Origin: Inonotus obliquus
Lineage: Eukaryota > Basidiomycota > Agaricomycetes > Hymenochaetales > Hymenochaetaceae
Length of the DNA stretch: 64,000 bases
Assembly: GCA_032164295.1 (NCBI GenBank)
Contig: JAJHTX010000004.1
Coordinates: 496,001-560,000, forward strand
Reading direction: 5' to 3'
In this document: in pieces, positions 37,035-48,300 of the stretch
How positions within the stretch are numbered: position 1 is the stretch's first letter
Layout: each line of letters opens with the position of its first letter
Notes under the pieces: model-generated
What the model was told of the DNA's origin: nothing
Database searches by the model: none
What the model saw: the letters and a program-made list of their open reading frames with translations, nothing else
Program-made: the position numbers and the translations under genes

Positions 37035-37715
37035 ATGTCTCAATCTACAGGTCCACCTACTGAACCTCCAGCTCTGGTACGTTGCCTCCATTCCTGCCTT
37101 TATGCTGCCACAATTCCAGCATCGCGAATATAGCCGACCTGGTTAGAGAAACGTATCTCTAACGAGATCAGAAAGTCAATGCCAGACGGCGACTTGGGAA
37201 CGTCCCTGCATGGTCTAATGAATGCTATACTCCACCAGTACTTCCCGTCTGAAAGGCACTTTATGGTCATTCCGAACGCGAAATTTGACGTATCGGATGA
37301 TAGCACCTCGAAAGTCACCTGTAGTTCGTGCTATTTAATCGCGAAGATATCCACAAATACACATGACGGTAGCGACGATACAATTCTCAGCATGGTTCAA
37401 TTATGGACGGTTCGACCCAATATTAGCCTTACGGAAGCAAAGGAACGTACCACCGTTCTCATCACCAAGCTTATCGAACGTGGAGATCGCGTCGGACCAG
37501 TTATGAAAGCATTCTTTGTCACGATGAGTCGAGTATACGTCTACGAAATCGACACTTCCGCAGCACCTGAGGTTTCAATCACGTACTTTAGAGGGTACAT
37601 GAAGAATTCTGATGATACTCCCGTTGGTATTTTGTTCCCGCTTCAGAATTTTATACATGACCTACATAACCTTGCTGCGACTCACTGGAACGATCCTTTG
37701 CCACATGCACAGTAG
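37035..37715 (+). CDS. Unrecognised protein of about 207 residues
   Basis: I do not recognise the family. ATG 37035 opens MSQSTGPPTEPPAL, which splices across a 57-bp intron (gtacgt...atatag) to PTWLEKRISNEIRKSMPDG. The remaining exon reads LMNAILHQYFPSERHFMVIP, TCSSCYLIAKISTNTH, DDTILSMVQLWTVRPNISLT, AFFVTMSRVYVYEIDTS and FPLQNFIHDLHNLAATHW, stop 37713-37715. It has alternating hydrophobic strands, no TM segment, no signal peptide, and a Cys pair (CSSC). It looks like a compact alpha/beta domain of the kind found in basidiomycete lineage-specific families. The coding sense is supported by a 545-bp uninterrupted exon and the canonical intron. Confidence 0.6.
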
Positions 37716-38250
37716 GTACATTATGTTTTAAAATAGATGTTTTGAATTAGTATGTAAATCATCAGATTGTCTTTTTCTTGACCCTTTCTTCAAGTTGTAA
37801 TCCCGTATGAGTTGTGTCAGGAGTTGTATGAAACATCAGTATCCTCTAATAGACTGAGGTGGCAAACTACGCGATATACGCTGATGCCTAGTGTTGTTCA
37901 ATTGCTGGATTTATAGGCAGCCACAGGAGAAAGACTATGCGTGTAAAAGAGCCAAAAACGTATAAGCAATAGAAGCATACTAGAAATCCTTAGCCTGGAG
38001 GTAGGGTTCAATAATTCGTATGCAGAGCGTCGGTGTTGAACGAGACATCAGTATCCTCTATACCATGTCAGTGAACATGTGCAGTTGCATATATACAAAG
38101 TTCGGATCAAGGACGTTCACAGGTTAGACAATGAGGAACATGTTTTGTGAGGAGCGGGAGGAGAGTCGTAAGTACAAGATGAAAGCATATCTCCAAGCGT
38201 ACGGAATAAACAAGTCGATCGCGTCGTCAATGGCGAAAGGAAAGGAAAAA
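37716..38250. other. Convergent gap, unnamed gene / nucleolin-like gene
   Basis: This 535-bp gap contains two similar stretches of about 25 bp (near 37825 and 38035) sharing acatcagtatcctct. Otherwise I see nothing. Confidence 0.5.
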
Positions 38251-40322
38251 TCAGAACCTTATCTTCTCTCCCTTGAATTCAACGGCTCCTCCTGTCCGTG
38301 CGCCACCGCGTGCTGGAGGACCACCACGCCCTCCTCGGCCTCCTCTCCCTCCTCTCGGACCTCCACGTCCGAAACCCTGTAAAATAATGTCTTGGCATAA
38401 ACACATGGAAAGGAATTGTAATCACACAAAAAACTTACACGTCCACCTCTATCTCCTCCACCGAATGAACCGCCACCACGACCAGCCTAAGAAGCCAATT
38501 AGCAAGCAACAAACAATAATAGATGCTAAGTATACTGACCCAACCGCGGTCACCGCCTCCTCGTCCACCTCGTCTCCCCACCCCGAAACCGGAACCCCCA
38601 CCTGAATTGTCTCGCGGTTGAGAGAAATCCAACCTAATATTCCTTCCGTCAATCGATTGACCCTTGGCGCCTTCAAACGCCTTCTTAGCAGACTCAATGT
38701 CAACGAATTCGACATATCCGAACCCCTTCGGCCTCTGGGTATCGCGATCCGTAGGTAGACGTACACTCTTGACTTCGCCGTATTCCGAAAAGACCTCCCA
38801 CAGGTTGTCTTCGGTGGTGTCAAAGCTGACGTTCCCAACAAATAACACTGTCGATGGTTCTCCCGTTTGGTCACCGAATGCCTTGGCACGTTTGTCCGGA
38901 TTATGCGATTTCGTCTCCGACTTGTCTATCCTAAGCACTCTTCCATCGATTTCTTTTTCGCCATTGAGTGCAACTGCGGCATTCGCTCCTTCTACAGTAG
39001 CAAAGTCAACAAAGCCGAATCCTCGAGACTTGCCAGAGGTACGATCCATTTGCACTCGAGCGGATACAACTTCGCCGCAATGAGCGAATTCTTGAGCCAG
39101 CCAATCGTTATCGACATTCCATGATAGCTGCCCAATGAAAACCACTTTGGAATCATCGAGAGATTCAGACGCTGGGTCCGCCGTGTCGCCCTCAGCGAAT
39201 TTGGCTTTCTTTGCGGGAACACTTGCGGGCTCATCCGCTTTTCGTTTACCTGATATCGCATAAGAATCGGAAACATTATCACTAAAAATGAAGCCAACCT
39301 GTCTTGGTAGACTCCTCTTTCTTTTTCTTTGCTGGAGACTCTTTCTTCGCAGGCTTTGCATCACCCATCTCAACATCCTCGTCCTCGTCCGATTCATCTT
39401 CGTCGGACTCATCGTCACTTTTATCAGCTTTCTTCGTAGATTTGGTAGATGCAGTCGCGGGTTTAGCTTCCTCTTCGTCTGAGCTCTCATCTGAGCTGTC
39501 CTCGTCGGATGAAGATTCCCCACTACTGCCACCTCTCTTCGCTTTTCCGGGTACATCTTTAACTTGCGCCGCTTTCGGCTTTTCATCCTCTGAAGATTCT
39601 TCAAAGGACTCGTCTGACGAGTCGTCAGGCGCAGTTGTAGCCTATATGTACAGTATCAATATAATGATGCCTAGACATGGGCGGCAATGACAAACCTTTG
39701 CTGGCGCTTTCCCAGATGCGGCCTTCTTGGGAACTTTGTCCTCGTCCTCGGAACTTTCTTCCTCAGAGTCACCTTCTGAAGAGCTTTCGTCCTTGATACA
39801 CGAGTGGGTTGCGTAATTAAATGCGATAACAGCATACAACATACCTTGGCTTTTATGACTTTTCCTGGTGCCTTCGTGACAGGCTTTTCATCTTCTGATG
39901 AAGATTCATCGCTTGAATCTTCGCTCGAGTCTTCGCTATCGACGCCGCCCTTGGATTTCGATTTTCCATTCGAAACCTGAAAAGATTAAAATCAGATGGA
40001 GTGAAATAGCAGTCGCTGGAATTGACATGCCTGAGGCTCCTTTCCCTTCTTTATCGGTTTTTCCTCCTCTGACTCTTCGGACGATTCCTCAGACGACTCC
40101 CCATCACTACTGTCCGGCTGCTTCTTGGTGGGCTTCACTTTTCCATTGACGGCCTTCTGCGGTACGCATATTGGTGAGTCGACAGTTATGAACGAGGGGA
40201 TGAAGACGCACGATTTTTGACGGTTTGGAAGCAACCGGCTTAGCGGCTGGTGCTGCCGCCTTTGCCTCCTTCGCCCCCTTTACTTTCTTGTCCTTCTTGT
40301 CTTTCTTGTCAGATTTTGCCAT
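38251..40322 (-). CDS. Nucleolin-like nucleolar protein (GAR2/NSR1 type)
   Basis: An abundant nucleolar RNA-binding protein acting in pre-rRNA processing. From ATG 40322: MAKSDKKDKKDKKVKGAKEA. Then a long N-terminal half spread over several exons alternates Lys-rich runs with Ser/Asp/Glu blocks such as DSSDGESSEESSEESEEE and DDSSDESFEESSEDE, likely CK2 sites. After GKRKADEPASVPAKKAKF (basic NLS) come two RRMs: KVVFIGQLSWNVDNDWLAQE with SRGFGFVDFATVEG, and STVLFVGNVSFDTTEDNLWE with PKGFGYVEFVDIESAKKAF, giving RNP2 and RNP1 motifs in each. The tail is RGG-rich (RRGGRGGGDRGW, FGRGGPRGGRGGRGG) and ends GEKIRF, stop 38251-38253. Two very short exons split the RGG tail. It is divergent from REP, 167 bp apart. 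Confidence 0.92.
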
Positions 40323-40489
40323 TCTGTCCAAAGGGATAAAGGAGCGGTAAACGAAGAGGAGTAGAGTCAGGTATGGAAAGTTTTCTTCAATATTTTTCTC
40401 CCAGAGTCATGTGATGTCTATCAATTGAATACTTCCGTCTGGATAGATAGTGATACGCCTATTCACCTTATAGTATAACTTATACACCG

Positions 40490-42315
40490 ATGGACTCACA
40501 TTTTCAGATCATTATTCTAGGAACAGGATTAAGCGAATCAATAGCCGCCGCGTAAGTTCACTGAGTTAGCAAGCCTTTCAAATCTAATTATTCTTCCGGC
40601 TTTAGTGCTCTCGCAAAGGCTGGGTTTAAAGTCGCTCATATTGACGTTAACCCGTACTATGGTTCTAGCGAAGCAAGCCTTACCACTCAGGAGCTACAAG
40701 AATGCATTTCAAAAGCTCCCGGAAAAGAGTCAAGACTGCGGTCCGGTTCACTCCAGGGCGATCTTCCTTCCAACTCAAGAGACTATTCACTATCCCTATC
40801 CCCGTCTATCATTCCATCGAGAGGTACCCTCATCACGTCGCTGATAGGTTCCGGCGTAGCGCGCTACGGCGGATTCAAACTTCTTGAATCTGTCTCGGTA
40901 TACTCTGCTGATGGGTTTAAGAATGTCCCGGGCAGTAGAGAAGATATATTCAAGTCGAAGGACCTCTCCCTAATTGATAAACGGAGACTTATGCGCTTTC
41001 TTATGTTCGCCTCCGGAGAATTCGAATCATCAACTGAACTCGAGGAGAAGGCAAATACTCCTTTTGTATCCTTTCTGGAAGAAACCTTCTCTATCAACGG
41101 GCAGTTGGCGTCTGTCTTAGCATGTGCTCTTGCCCTATGTGAAAGTCCATCTGGTACGTAGCCTCTGAATGCGGTAGATTTCAAAGCCCGATTGCTTTCT
41201 AGACACAACGCTTAACGCACTGGAACGAATACGACGCTACCTCCGCTCCTCAGGACGTTACGGCCCTTCTCCGTTCCTGGTGGGTCAGTATGGAGGGCTC
41301 GGAGAATTGGCCCAGGGGTTCTGCCGGTGAAGAGACCATCATCACATCTGTTTTGCTGATGACTAACAATGACTATTCTTGTCAGAATCTGCGCAGTATC
41401 GGGTGGTACATATATCCTTGGTCGAGATGTTCTCTCCATCGAAGCTAGCACAGAACAGACATCTGGAAACGCTGAAACAAGGGTTTTCCGCCTCAAGCTA
41501 TCGGACGTACCGGAAGATTTAACATCTGACCTCATCATTGTTTCTTCCGATTATCTGTCTCATTTACGCCCCATTATTGGGACTCGAGATGAAGATGAGC
41601 TATCATCCATCGAGAAGCATGCAAACTGTATCACTATTGTCGATGGTGTGATTTCCCGACCATCACCCGAATCTGCAACAACAGCAGATAGCGCCAACAG
41701 CATCGAAGACCCGAGCAACGAGCCAGGGTGTGAAAATAAGTCACGACCCATTGACGCTGCGTTACTCGTCTTCCTTCCAGGCGAGCTATCTTCAGGCAAG
41801 GCGTCCGGCCCGGTGAACGTCCTGATTAATGGCGAAGGAACTTTATCATGTCCGCGCGGGAAGAGTAAATTATTCTCTTTCAACGCATATATTTTCATTC
41901 TGATCGGATCATCAATATAGGCCTGCTGTATCTATCAACACCAATCAACATCCCCTCTGAGGGCTCAGGTGAACCGCCTGATCCGGAAAGCCTACTCCGT
42001 CCATACCTAGACACAACGCTTTCCCTCCTCCGAACACCAGACGGAACACCTCTCAATGAATTATCCAGCGCCTTCTTTGTCAAAGCAAGACCTACTATCC
42101 CAGAATCCCAAATCGCTTCATTAAAAGACAAACAGGTTTTAATATCGCAACCTATCCCAGAGCATCTTGCTGTAGGAGGCGACGCTGCTGCTACAAGTGG
42201 TGAAGTCCTATTTCGAGACGCTTTGAAGCTCCTTGGTAGATCCGATGCGGAGGAAGCAGAGATCTGGCCTCCCTTGCCTCCCGGAATGGATGATGAGGAT
42301 GATGACACCGTATAG
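40490..42315 (+). CDS. mrs6: Rab escort protein (MRS6/REP, GDI superfamily)
   Basis: Presents Rab GTPases to geranylgeranyl transferase II. From ATG 40490: MDSHFQIIILGTGLSESIAA, the GxGxxxS dinucleotide-fold-like start of the GDI/REP superfamily. After a 50-bp intron: ALAKAGFKVAHIDVNPYYGS, LIGSGVARYGGFKLLESVSV, IDKRRLMRFLMFASGEFE, LERIRRYLRSSGRYGPSPFL, RICAVSGGTYILGRDVLSIE and LYLSTPINIPSEG. It ends WPPLPPGMDDEDDDTV, stop 42313-42315. The YGGLGELAQGF to RICAVSGGTYILGR junction is spliced at about 41328-41388. The enlarged insertion and acidic tail favour REP over GDI. About 540 residues. It converges with the DUF2433 gene. Confidence 0.88.
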
Positions 42316-42732
42316 TCCGACTTATAATATACTACAGCGATACACCCATCCTTATATCCGTGTTGTACGTCATGTCTCGCCAGATATGTTTTCGTTAACT
42401 CGCCGACGAGAAAGCAGAAAGCTCAAAGCAGTGTATGCATGTATAAAGCTAAGTAGATACAGAAATGACACCGAGCATGGAATTAAGAAAACATCAGTGA
42501 AGTCGCGAGAGCGGGAGGAAAAGCAGGAGGATTGAGGAGAAGAGAGGTAGTCAACATCGTACCAGCATATCAAACAAATACACTGAGGGTTAACAGCGCG
42601 AAGAAAGTGAAAAAAGGGCGAGTGAATAGGAGGGAAATTAGTCGCAGGGCAGGGTGAAAAGTAAACTTGAAGAATCCTCGCCCAAACGCTCACCACTTCT
42701 CAGCCTTATCTACACTCATAAGATTGTCTAAA
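42316..42732. other. Convergent gap, REP / DUF2433 gene
   Basis: This 417-bp gap holds the 3' flanks of two converging genes. No gene, RNA or repeat is visible. Confidence 0.5.
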
Positions 42733-45063
42733 CTACTCGCCATCAGTCTTCTTCTCCCCTTGTCCATGAGATTGTTGCCCTTGCGACTGAGCCTGAGCCT
42801 GCTGTCTCGTCAACCCCGCAGCAGCGAATCCACGCGCTGCAAATCCTCCACGTCCTCGTCCTCGTCCGCGCGGTACAGGCCCACCCCTATCGCCTTCGCG
42901 CCGCTCTTCACGATCATCAGCTTGTGTGACGTATGGTACTATGCCGTCACTGAATTTCTGTTTAATTTATTCGAAAGTAATGTTTAGCAATCTCAAAGCA
43001 ATGATGAGGAGCTCAGGGGTGGTGTGCATACCTCGGGGTGACCTGTTAAGGCTTTCTTCATTGATTCCTCGCTGTCGAACTCTATGAAGGCCGTTCGCGT
43101 CGCCTTGCCGTAATGCTGTGGGAAATGAACCTTCTTCACCTTGATGTGATACGTATGATACTCAGTATTCTTGTACACACAACAAAAAAGGAACAAACCT
43201 GTATATTCTCGAAGAATTGCCTGATATCATCCTCCGAGCGCTGCTGGCCCCCAAATCGCATGAATATCGTCCACGGATTTCTCTTTCTTGGCGTTGGGCT
43301 AGTCGCGCCAGTCGGAGACGTAGGGTTAGTGCTGCCGTCCTCGGGCGCAGGTGTAGCTTTACCAGAAGGCGGTACAGAACCCTGTGTCGGTTTACTCTCT
43401 GATGTCGCGTTAGGCGTAGGAGCACGCTCATCTCCAAGGTCCCTACTCTTACCGTCCCTCTTCTTGAAATCTTTCCTACCCGGACCTTTCTGAGCACCAT
43501 CCGCGGGACTCTGAACAGTCTCCTGTCCCGTAGCCGCCGTCTTGTCTTTACTAGGTGTTTCTTTCCCAGAAGGTGTTGCCGATCCATGTTGTTGGCCGGG
43601 AGCCTGAGGCGGTGGCGTTTGAGCGACAGACGGTCCGTTCGATCGCAGGGCAGGTGCTGCCTGTGTCTTCTGTGGTGCTGGTGTTCCACTAGTAGAGGGA
43701 ACGGTATTGTTAGGTAGGGCTGATGTAGTCGAATTAGGTGTTGCGGTGGCGGCAGCAGGGGCCTGAGTATTGACGCTCCGACGATATGCATAGTTAAATC
43801 CTTTAACAAGAGTCAGCATCTTTTCTTTACCCGATTGCAATGAATGAATCGACCTTGGCTTTTGATTTCGGCGCTGACTCTTCCTTCTTTGATGTCGAGA
43901 ATCAAAGACCCATACGCCGCGTCACATAGATTCCAATTCCAGCAGTTCTTCCACGCCGGCTCTTCTCCTGTCGCTGTTCCTCCAGGACCGATGTGAGGCT
44001 GTACAGCAGGGACTCTCTCGATCACACTCAGAGCCTTTTCGAGCAAGATAAGCTGATTACTATCAACAACAGCTTCAACCTGGGGTTTGACACTCTCCCA
44101 AATCTTGTTAAAGCTCTCTCTCCCAGCAAGGATCTTGTGTCGGTAGCCCTCAAAATCACCTTGTACACTAAATTCGTTCCACGAGCTCGTATAGCGGAAG
44201 TGCAGGCCAGCGGAGATTGTCAGATCAGCTTTGAGGACGAGTGCGAGCTGAGCAATAATACCCTCTCGTCCCGGACTCGCATGCGTGATCAGAAGGCGAG
44301 TTTCGGTCGGATCGTAAACACGCTGCGCGGTATCAACAAGTTCGCCGATTTGCAAGGCAGTTGTCCACATAGTGCCCTGACCACCTGCAATCGTAGCATT
44401 TCCGTCACCGTTGTCAAACATTTTGTGGGGAACAAATGCTCCTCCGAGACCAAGCAACCTCAGTTTAACGCCACCGATATCCAAACAACGAGTCGTAGCT
44501 TCATCAATGACATGAAGATTCTCGATATCATATACACCTTGGCGGAATTTTTCGAGGATCCGAACGTCCTCGCACGCTCCCCAAACAGTGAAGACGGGTA
44601 TGCTCAGTTTGATTTGTCCGGAAAGAAGTAACGGAAATTCAGAGAGAAGGGAGATCGTCATAGCTGCGCGAATAGCGGCCGGAGGGGTATCAGGGGACAA
44701 AAGGGAGCTGCGCTGCGCATTCGGTATTAATGGTGAATACTGAGTAAGGTGCTTTAGGGTACGATCGTTGATGTTTTCAAGGCTCGATGCCTCTTGATTC
44801 ACGGATTAGACAACAGTACGAAAAATATAAAAAAAGATGGATTGTGACTCACCAAAGAACCCAAAGTCTCCTGTGTGAATAATGGCCTTTGCACTGACCT
44901 CCCTGGCCATGTCGTTGAGACTGGACAATTTACCACGAACATCTGCGATACAGAGAATGCGACCGGCCACCGAGTCAATGACTTTCGTCTGCGTGTTCAC
45001 AGACACATGCGGGGGGAGGGGCGAAGCACCAGGACGCGTTGAGGAGGCTAGAGAGTGAGACAT
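42733..45063 (-). CDS. DUF2433-type calcineurin-like phosphoesterase with RRM-like C-terminal extension
   Basis: A predicted metallophosphoesterase of a fungal family of unknown substrate. From ATG 45063: MSHSLASSTRPGASPLPPHV, then ILCIADVRGKLSSLNDMARE and KAIIHTGDFGFF (metallophosphoesterase motifs I and II, with Arg where many relatives have His). Further on are IPVFTVWGACEDVRILEKF, LLGLGGAFVPHKMF, LLITHASPGREGIIAQL (GH-like motif), and WNWNLCDAAYGSLILDIKEG. A 50-bp intron at about 43811-43862 then joins AEIKSQ to GFNYAYRRSVNTQ. A 150-residue Pro/Ser/Thr/Gln-rich linker follows, then PWTIFMRFGGQQRSEDDIRQ, VKKVHFPQHYGKATRTAFIE and SMKKALTGHPE (RRM-like). It ends with an RGRGRGRGG tail and KKTDGE, stop 42733-42735. 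One continuous spliced frame supports a single gene. Confidence 0.85.
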
Positions 45064-45385
45064 CGTTTTTCTAAGCACTAACCGAGCCTATAGAGGAGAA
45101 ACACGATGGACAGAGGAGAATGACAGAGGAGGCAACCCCAGTTTTGACACAAGAAAGGCGCGTTGCAGTGAAAAATCATTCTACTACCATATTTGGAAAA
45201 ATGTGATCGACGCCTCGGATTGTCGCATTCGGTCAAGAAGAAGTGCCGCAGACTGTCTCCCCGACTAGCAAACGGCACCAGCGCATGCGTACGCGCCTAT
45301 CCATCCCCCCCTCTCTCGCCGACGAGCTCGACGCTCTCGAGCGCCTCACAGTTCTATAATACTCAGCTCGTTCTTCTGTGAGCTT
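45064..45385. promoter_or_regulatory. Shared upstream region of DUF2433 gene and MED13
   Basis: A 322-bp divergent promoter region. It contains no obvious TATA box. An open frame crosses it but is out of frame with MED13 and has no recognisable content. Confidence 0.45.
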
Positions 45386-48300
45386 ATGACCTCAAAGTCG
45401 GGCGTAAAACGCGCTGGCCTGCCCTCCCCTCCGTCCTCCACGTCCTCCGCACAACATCCCCCTTTGTTTCGCCAACTCACCCCAGACTCTAAAATATCGG
45501 CTTCTCACATCCCGCTTGCTCCTGGATTCATTGTACACTATGCTGTATATGCTGCTCACCATGCTGCTCAGAACCATGTAGACATCGACCTTGCTAGACG
45601 GAAGCTTTACGAGAATAATGCAGGCAAACAGCTTCAGGACAGTCTTTTAACTCACACGCAGCTTACCAAAGATGAATCTGCGTTGTGGGTGTTTTACTTG
45701 GAACAGCCTTCGCCTGTACTGGATCCAACGGACTCTCTTTCGCTCCCTCTGGACTTGGAATTAAATGGGTTGACTGGTGCGTGCTGGCCACGGTACATGA
45801 TTAATTAATATTGATGCTTATATGCCCGTTTTCTTCTCTTATAGTTAATCTTCATGACAAATTCTCCTATGAGGATTTATATCCATGCTGTGTTGCGTGC
45901 TCGGTGCAACGGAGACCAACTTCGACCTGTAAACTATCTTGCCATTCCACCTCAGAAGGTCAGAGTACATCAACTAATCCGGAATTTGAAACGAAGTTGA
46001 CAGAAAAACCCTCTTCAGCTACTCGACAATCTAGTGGCCGTCCTCCTCTGGCATGTTGCTATCCCCGATGCTCCCTTCGGCGGCCATTGGCCTTCTTCCT
46101 GAGTGCAATCCAGGAACGAATTATCGATGATATATGCAACAATGCCCAAGTTACCGGTACAGTTGCGCGAAGATTCGGGACAGGATTTCTGTGGGGTCCT
46201 TCAGCTTCCTCGGTACATTGGGGAGATGGCTGGGACCAACATTGGAAAACTCGGTTTGTTGACTATCTTCTCGTGGCCATTTGCTCGTGGCTGTGGCTCA
46301 TCAATTGATTATTTTTTCCCTTCAGTGCGCTCTATTACTGCCATTTCGACGTTAACTTGTATCCCTCCGGAATCGCACTCTATCCTCATTTCCAACCTAC
46401 TCACTTCCTGCCCTTCTTACCATCACGACCTCTCACGCCAGGCACTCCGATCAACTTACTTCCTTTCTCAACACCAGCGTACTATCTGAACATGTACTCG
46501 GGGTCAACTTCGGCTCTTCTCCGACAGTTTAAAGCTAATCTCATTGGCCTGGGCGTGGAGAACCTACTACCCTCGCTGTCTTCGGTACAAGATAAGTCGG
46601 AAACAGCGGTGCAATTCGTCATCGTATGGATTGGCGTTCAAAATAAGCAAGGGGAGGACAAAGGAATGATAGCTATTTGGCCTGCACCCCTCTGCGTCTC
46701 GTTGATGTCCATGCCAGAAAAATCCGACGATCCGAACAGTACCAATATGTATGCCTATAATCGAAGGTTGCTGGCTTACATTCCGGAGCTGCCCCTGGCT
46801 TTGCAGCCATCTCCGATACCAGCACCCGCCGTTGTTCCTGCTCAACCTCGCGCCTTCTCTCCTCACGATTCCCTCGTTTCACCATCGTTATTCACCCCTG
46901 TTGGACGCATTTCGTTTTCGCGGGAGGCAACTCCTACCACCCCCTTCCCACCACGATCCGCGACTCATTCAAGTAAAGCGGAGCGCGACCCTGATCGCCC
47001 ACCACTAATGCGTGCGACCAGTTCCTTCTCTGCCTCAACCACCCAAGCGTTTCGCACCTTATCCATCTCCAACCAACCGTGCCAGGACATGCGTAATGTC
47101 GCAGAGGGCGTGGGGAAATTTGTTGATTCAATAGCAAAGGAAAGGGAACGGGAGAGAGAAAGGATCAAACGAGAAAAGGAGAGGGAGGCCAGTGCCTCCA
47201 ATGCCCAAGCACAGGCACAATTACTGTCGAGCAAGGGTGTTGGAACCCCACAATCCCCAGGTGCCGCACCAAGTAGTGCGGCTTCGAGTATCATGGGAAC
47301 GCTTCATATGGCGGGTGTTTTTGATGCTGCAAACTCGGCGCCTGGTCCGACACAGATTCCATCATCTGTTGTGTTGAACAAGATGGACATTACGAATCCT
47401 TCCCAACCTCAGATTCAACATCTCCCACCTTCATCCAATAATCCATCGTATCCCTCTCCTCCAGAAGATGCTTGTAAGACAGAGCAACCTGCTTCCGCTG
47501 AGAATGCCAGTGCTGGAGTCACCCGACAACCACAATCGGCAGCCTCGAAACCGTTTGATACATTCAGCATGAACATGATGGATTTTGATGACTTCAGCAT
47601 GGCGCTTCCCTCGTCAACAGGCAATCAGGGCGAGAATATTAGAATGGACTTCAATTCACTCGATGTGTTCACAGATGCTGACTTCAGCTTCTTCGACGAT
47701 CCGGTGGCTCCGACGATGAACACACTTATGACTAGCATACCTGAGACGAGCAGTTTGACTACCGACGATTTGATTAATTCACGGGCTAGCACGGTATCAG
47801 GATACGATGCTGTTCTTCCTCAGACAGCTACCCCCGGCCCCGAAGCGAATTTATTCTCCATCGAAAAATCTTCTCCTCTTGATACGTCGAAGCCAAGGCC
47901 GAAAGCAGGGATAGATTCCAAGGGACATGGAGAATTCGAAATCCCAGAGCTCCTTCCTGGCTCTCCAGGAGGGTCAACTGCGTCATCGAATGGACCCGCT
48001 ACGCCAGAAGTAATTCCCACCACCGACGCGGAGGCTTCGAGCTCGGACACCAGTCCATTCGACCCGATTCGGTTTTCTAAGCGCTTCAATTCGGTAGATG
48101 CAAAGTACGCGACAGGAAAATTTTCCAGTTCCATTCTTGAGAAGGACGACGTAACGACCCCGGGAGCTACCTTGACTGCATTATTGAAGATGAGCTATAA
48201 GTCAATGACGGATCCCCGTATCGAGATAGTGAAGAGGCTTACAGGGATAAAGCGCAAGTTGGCCGTCCAGGGAATGCGGCTCGGGTCTCCCTGTCCACTT

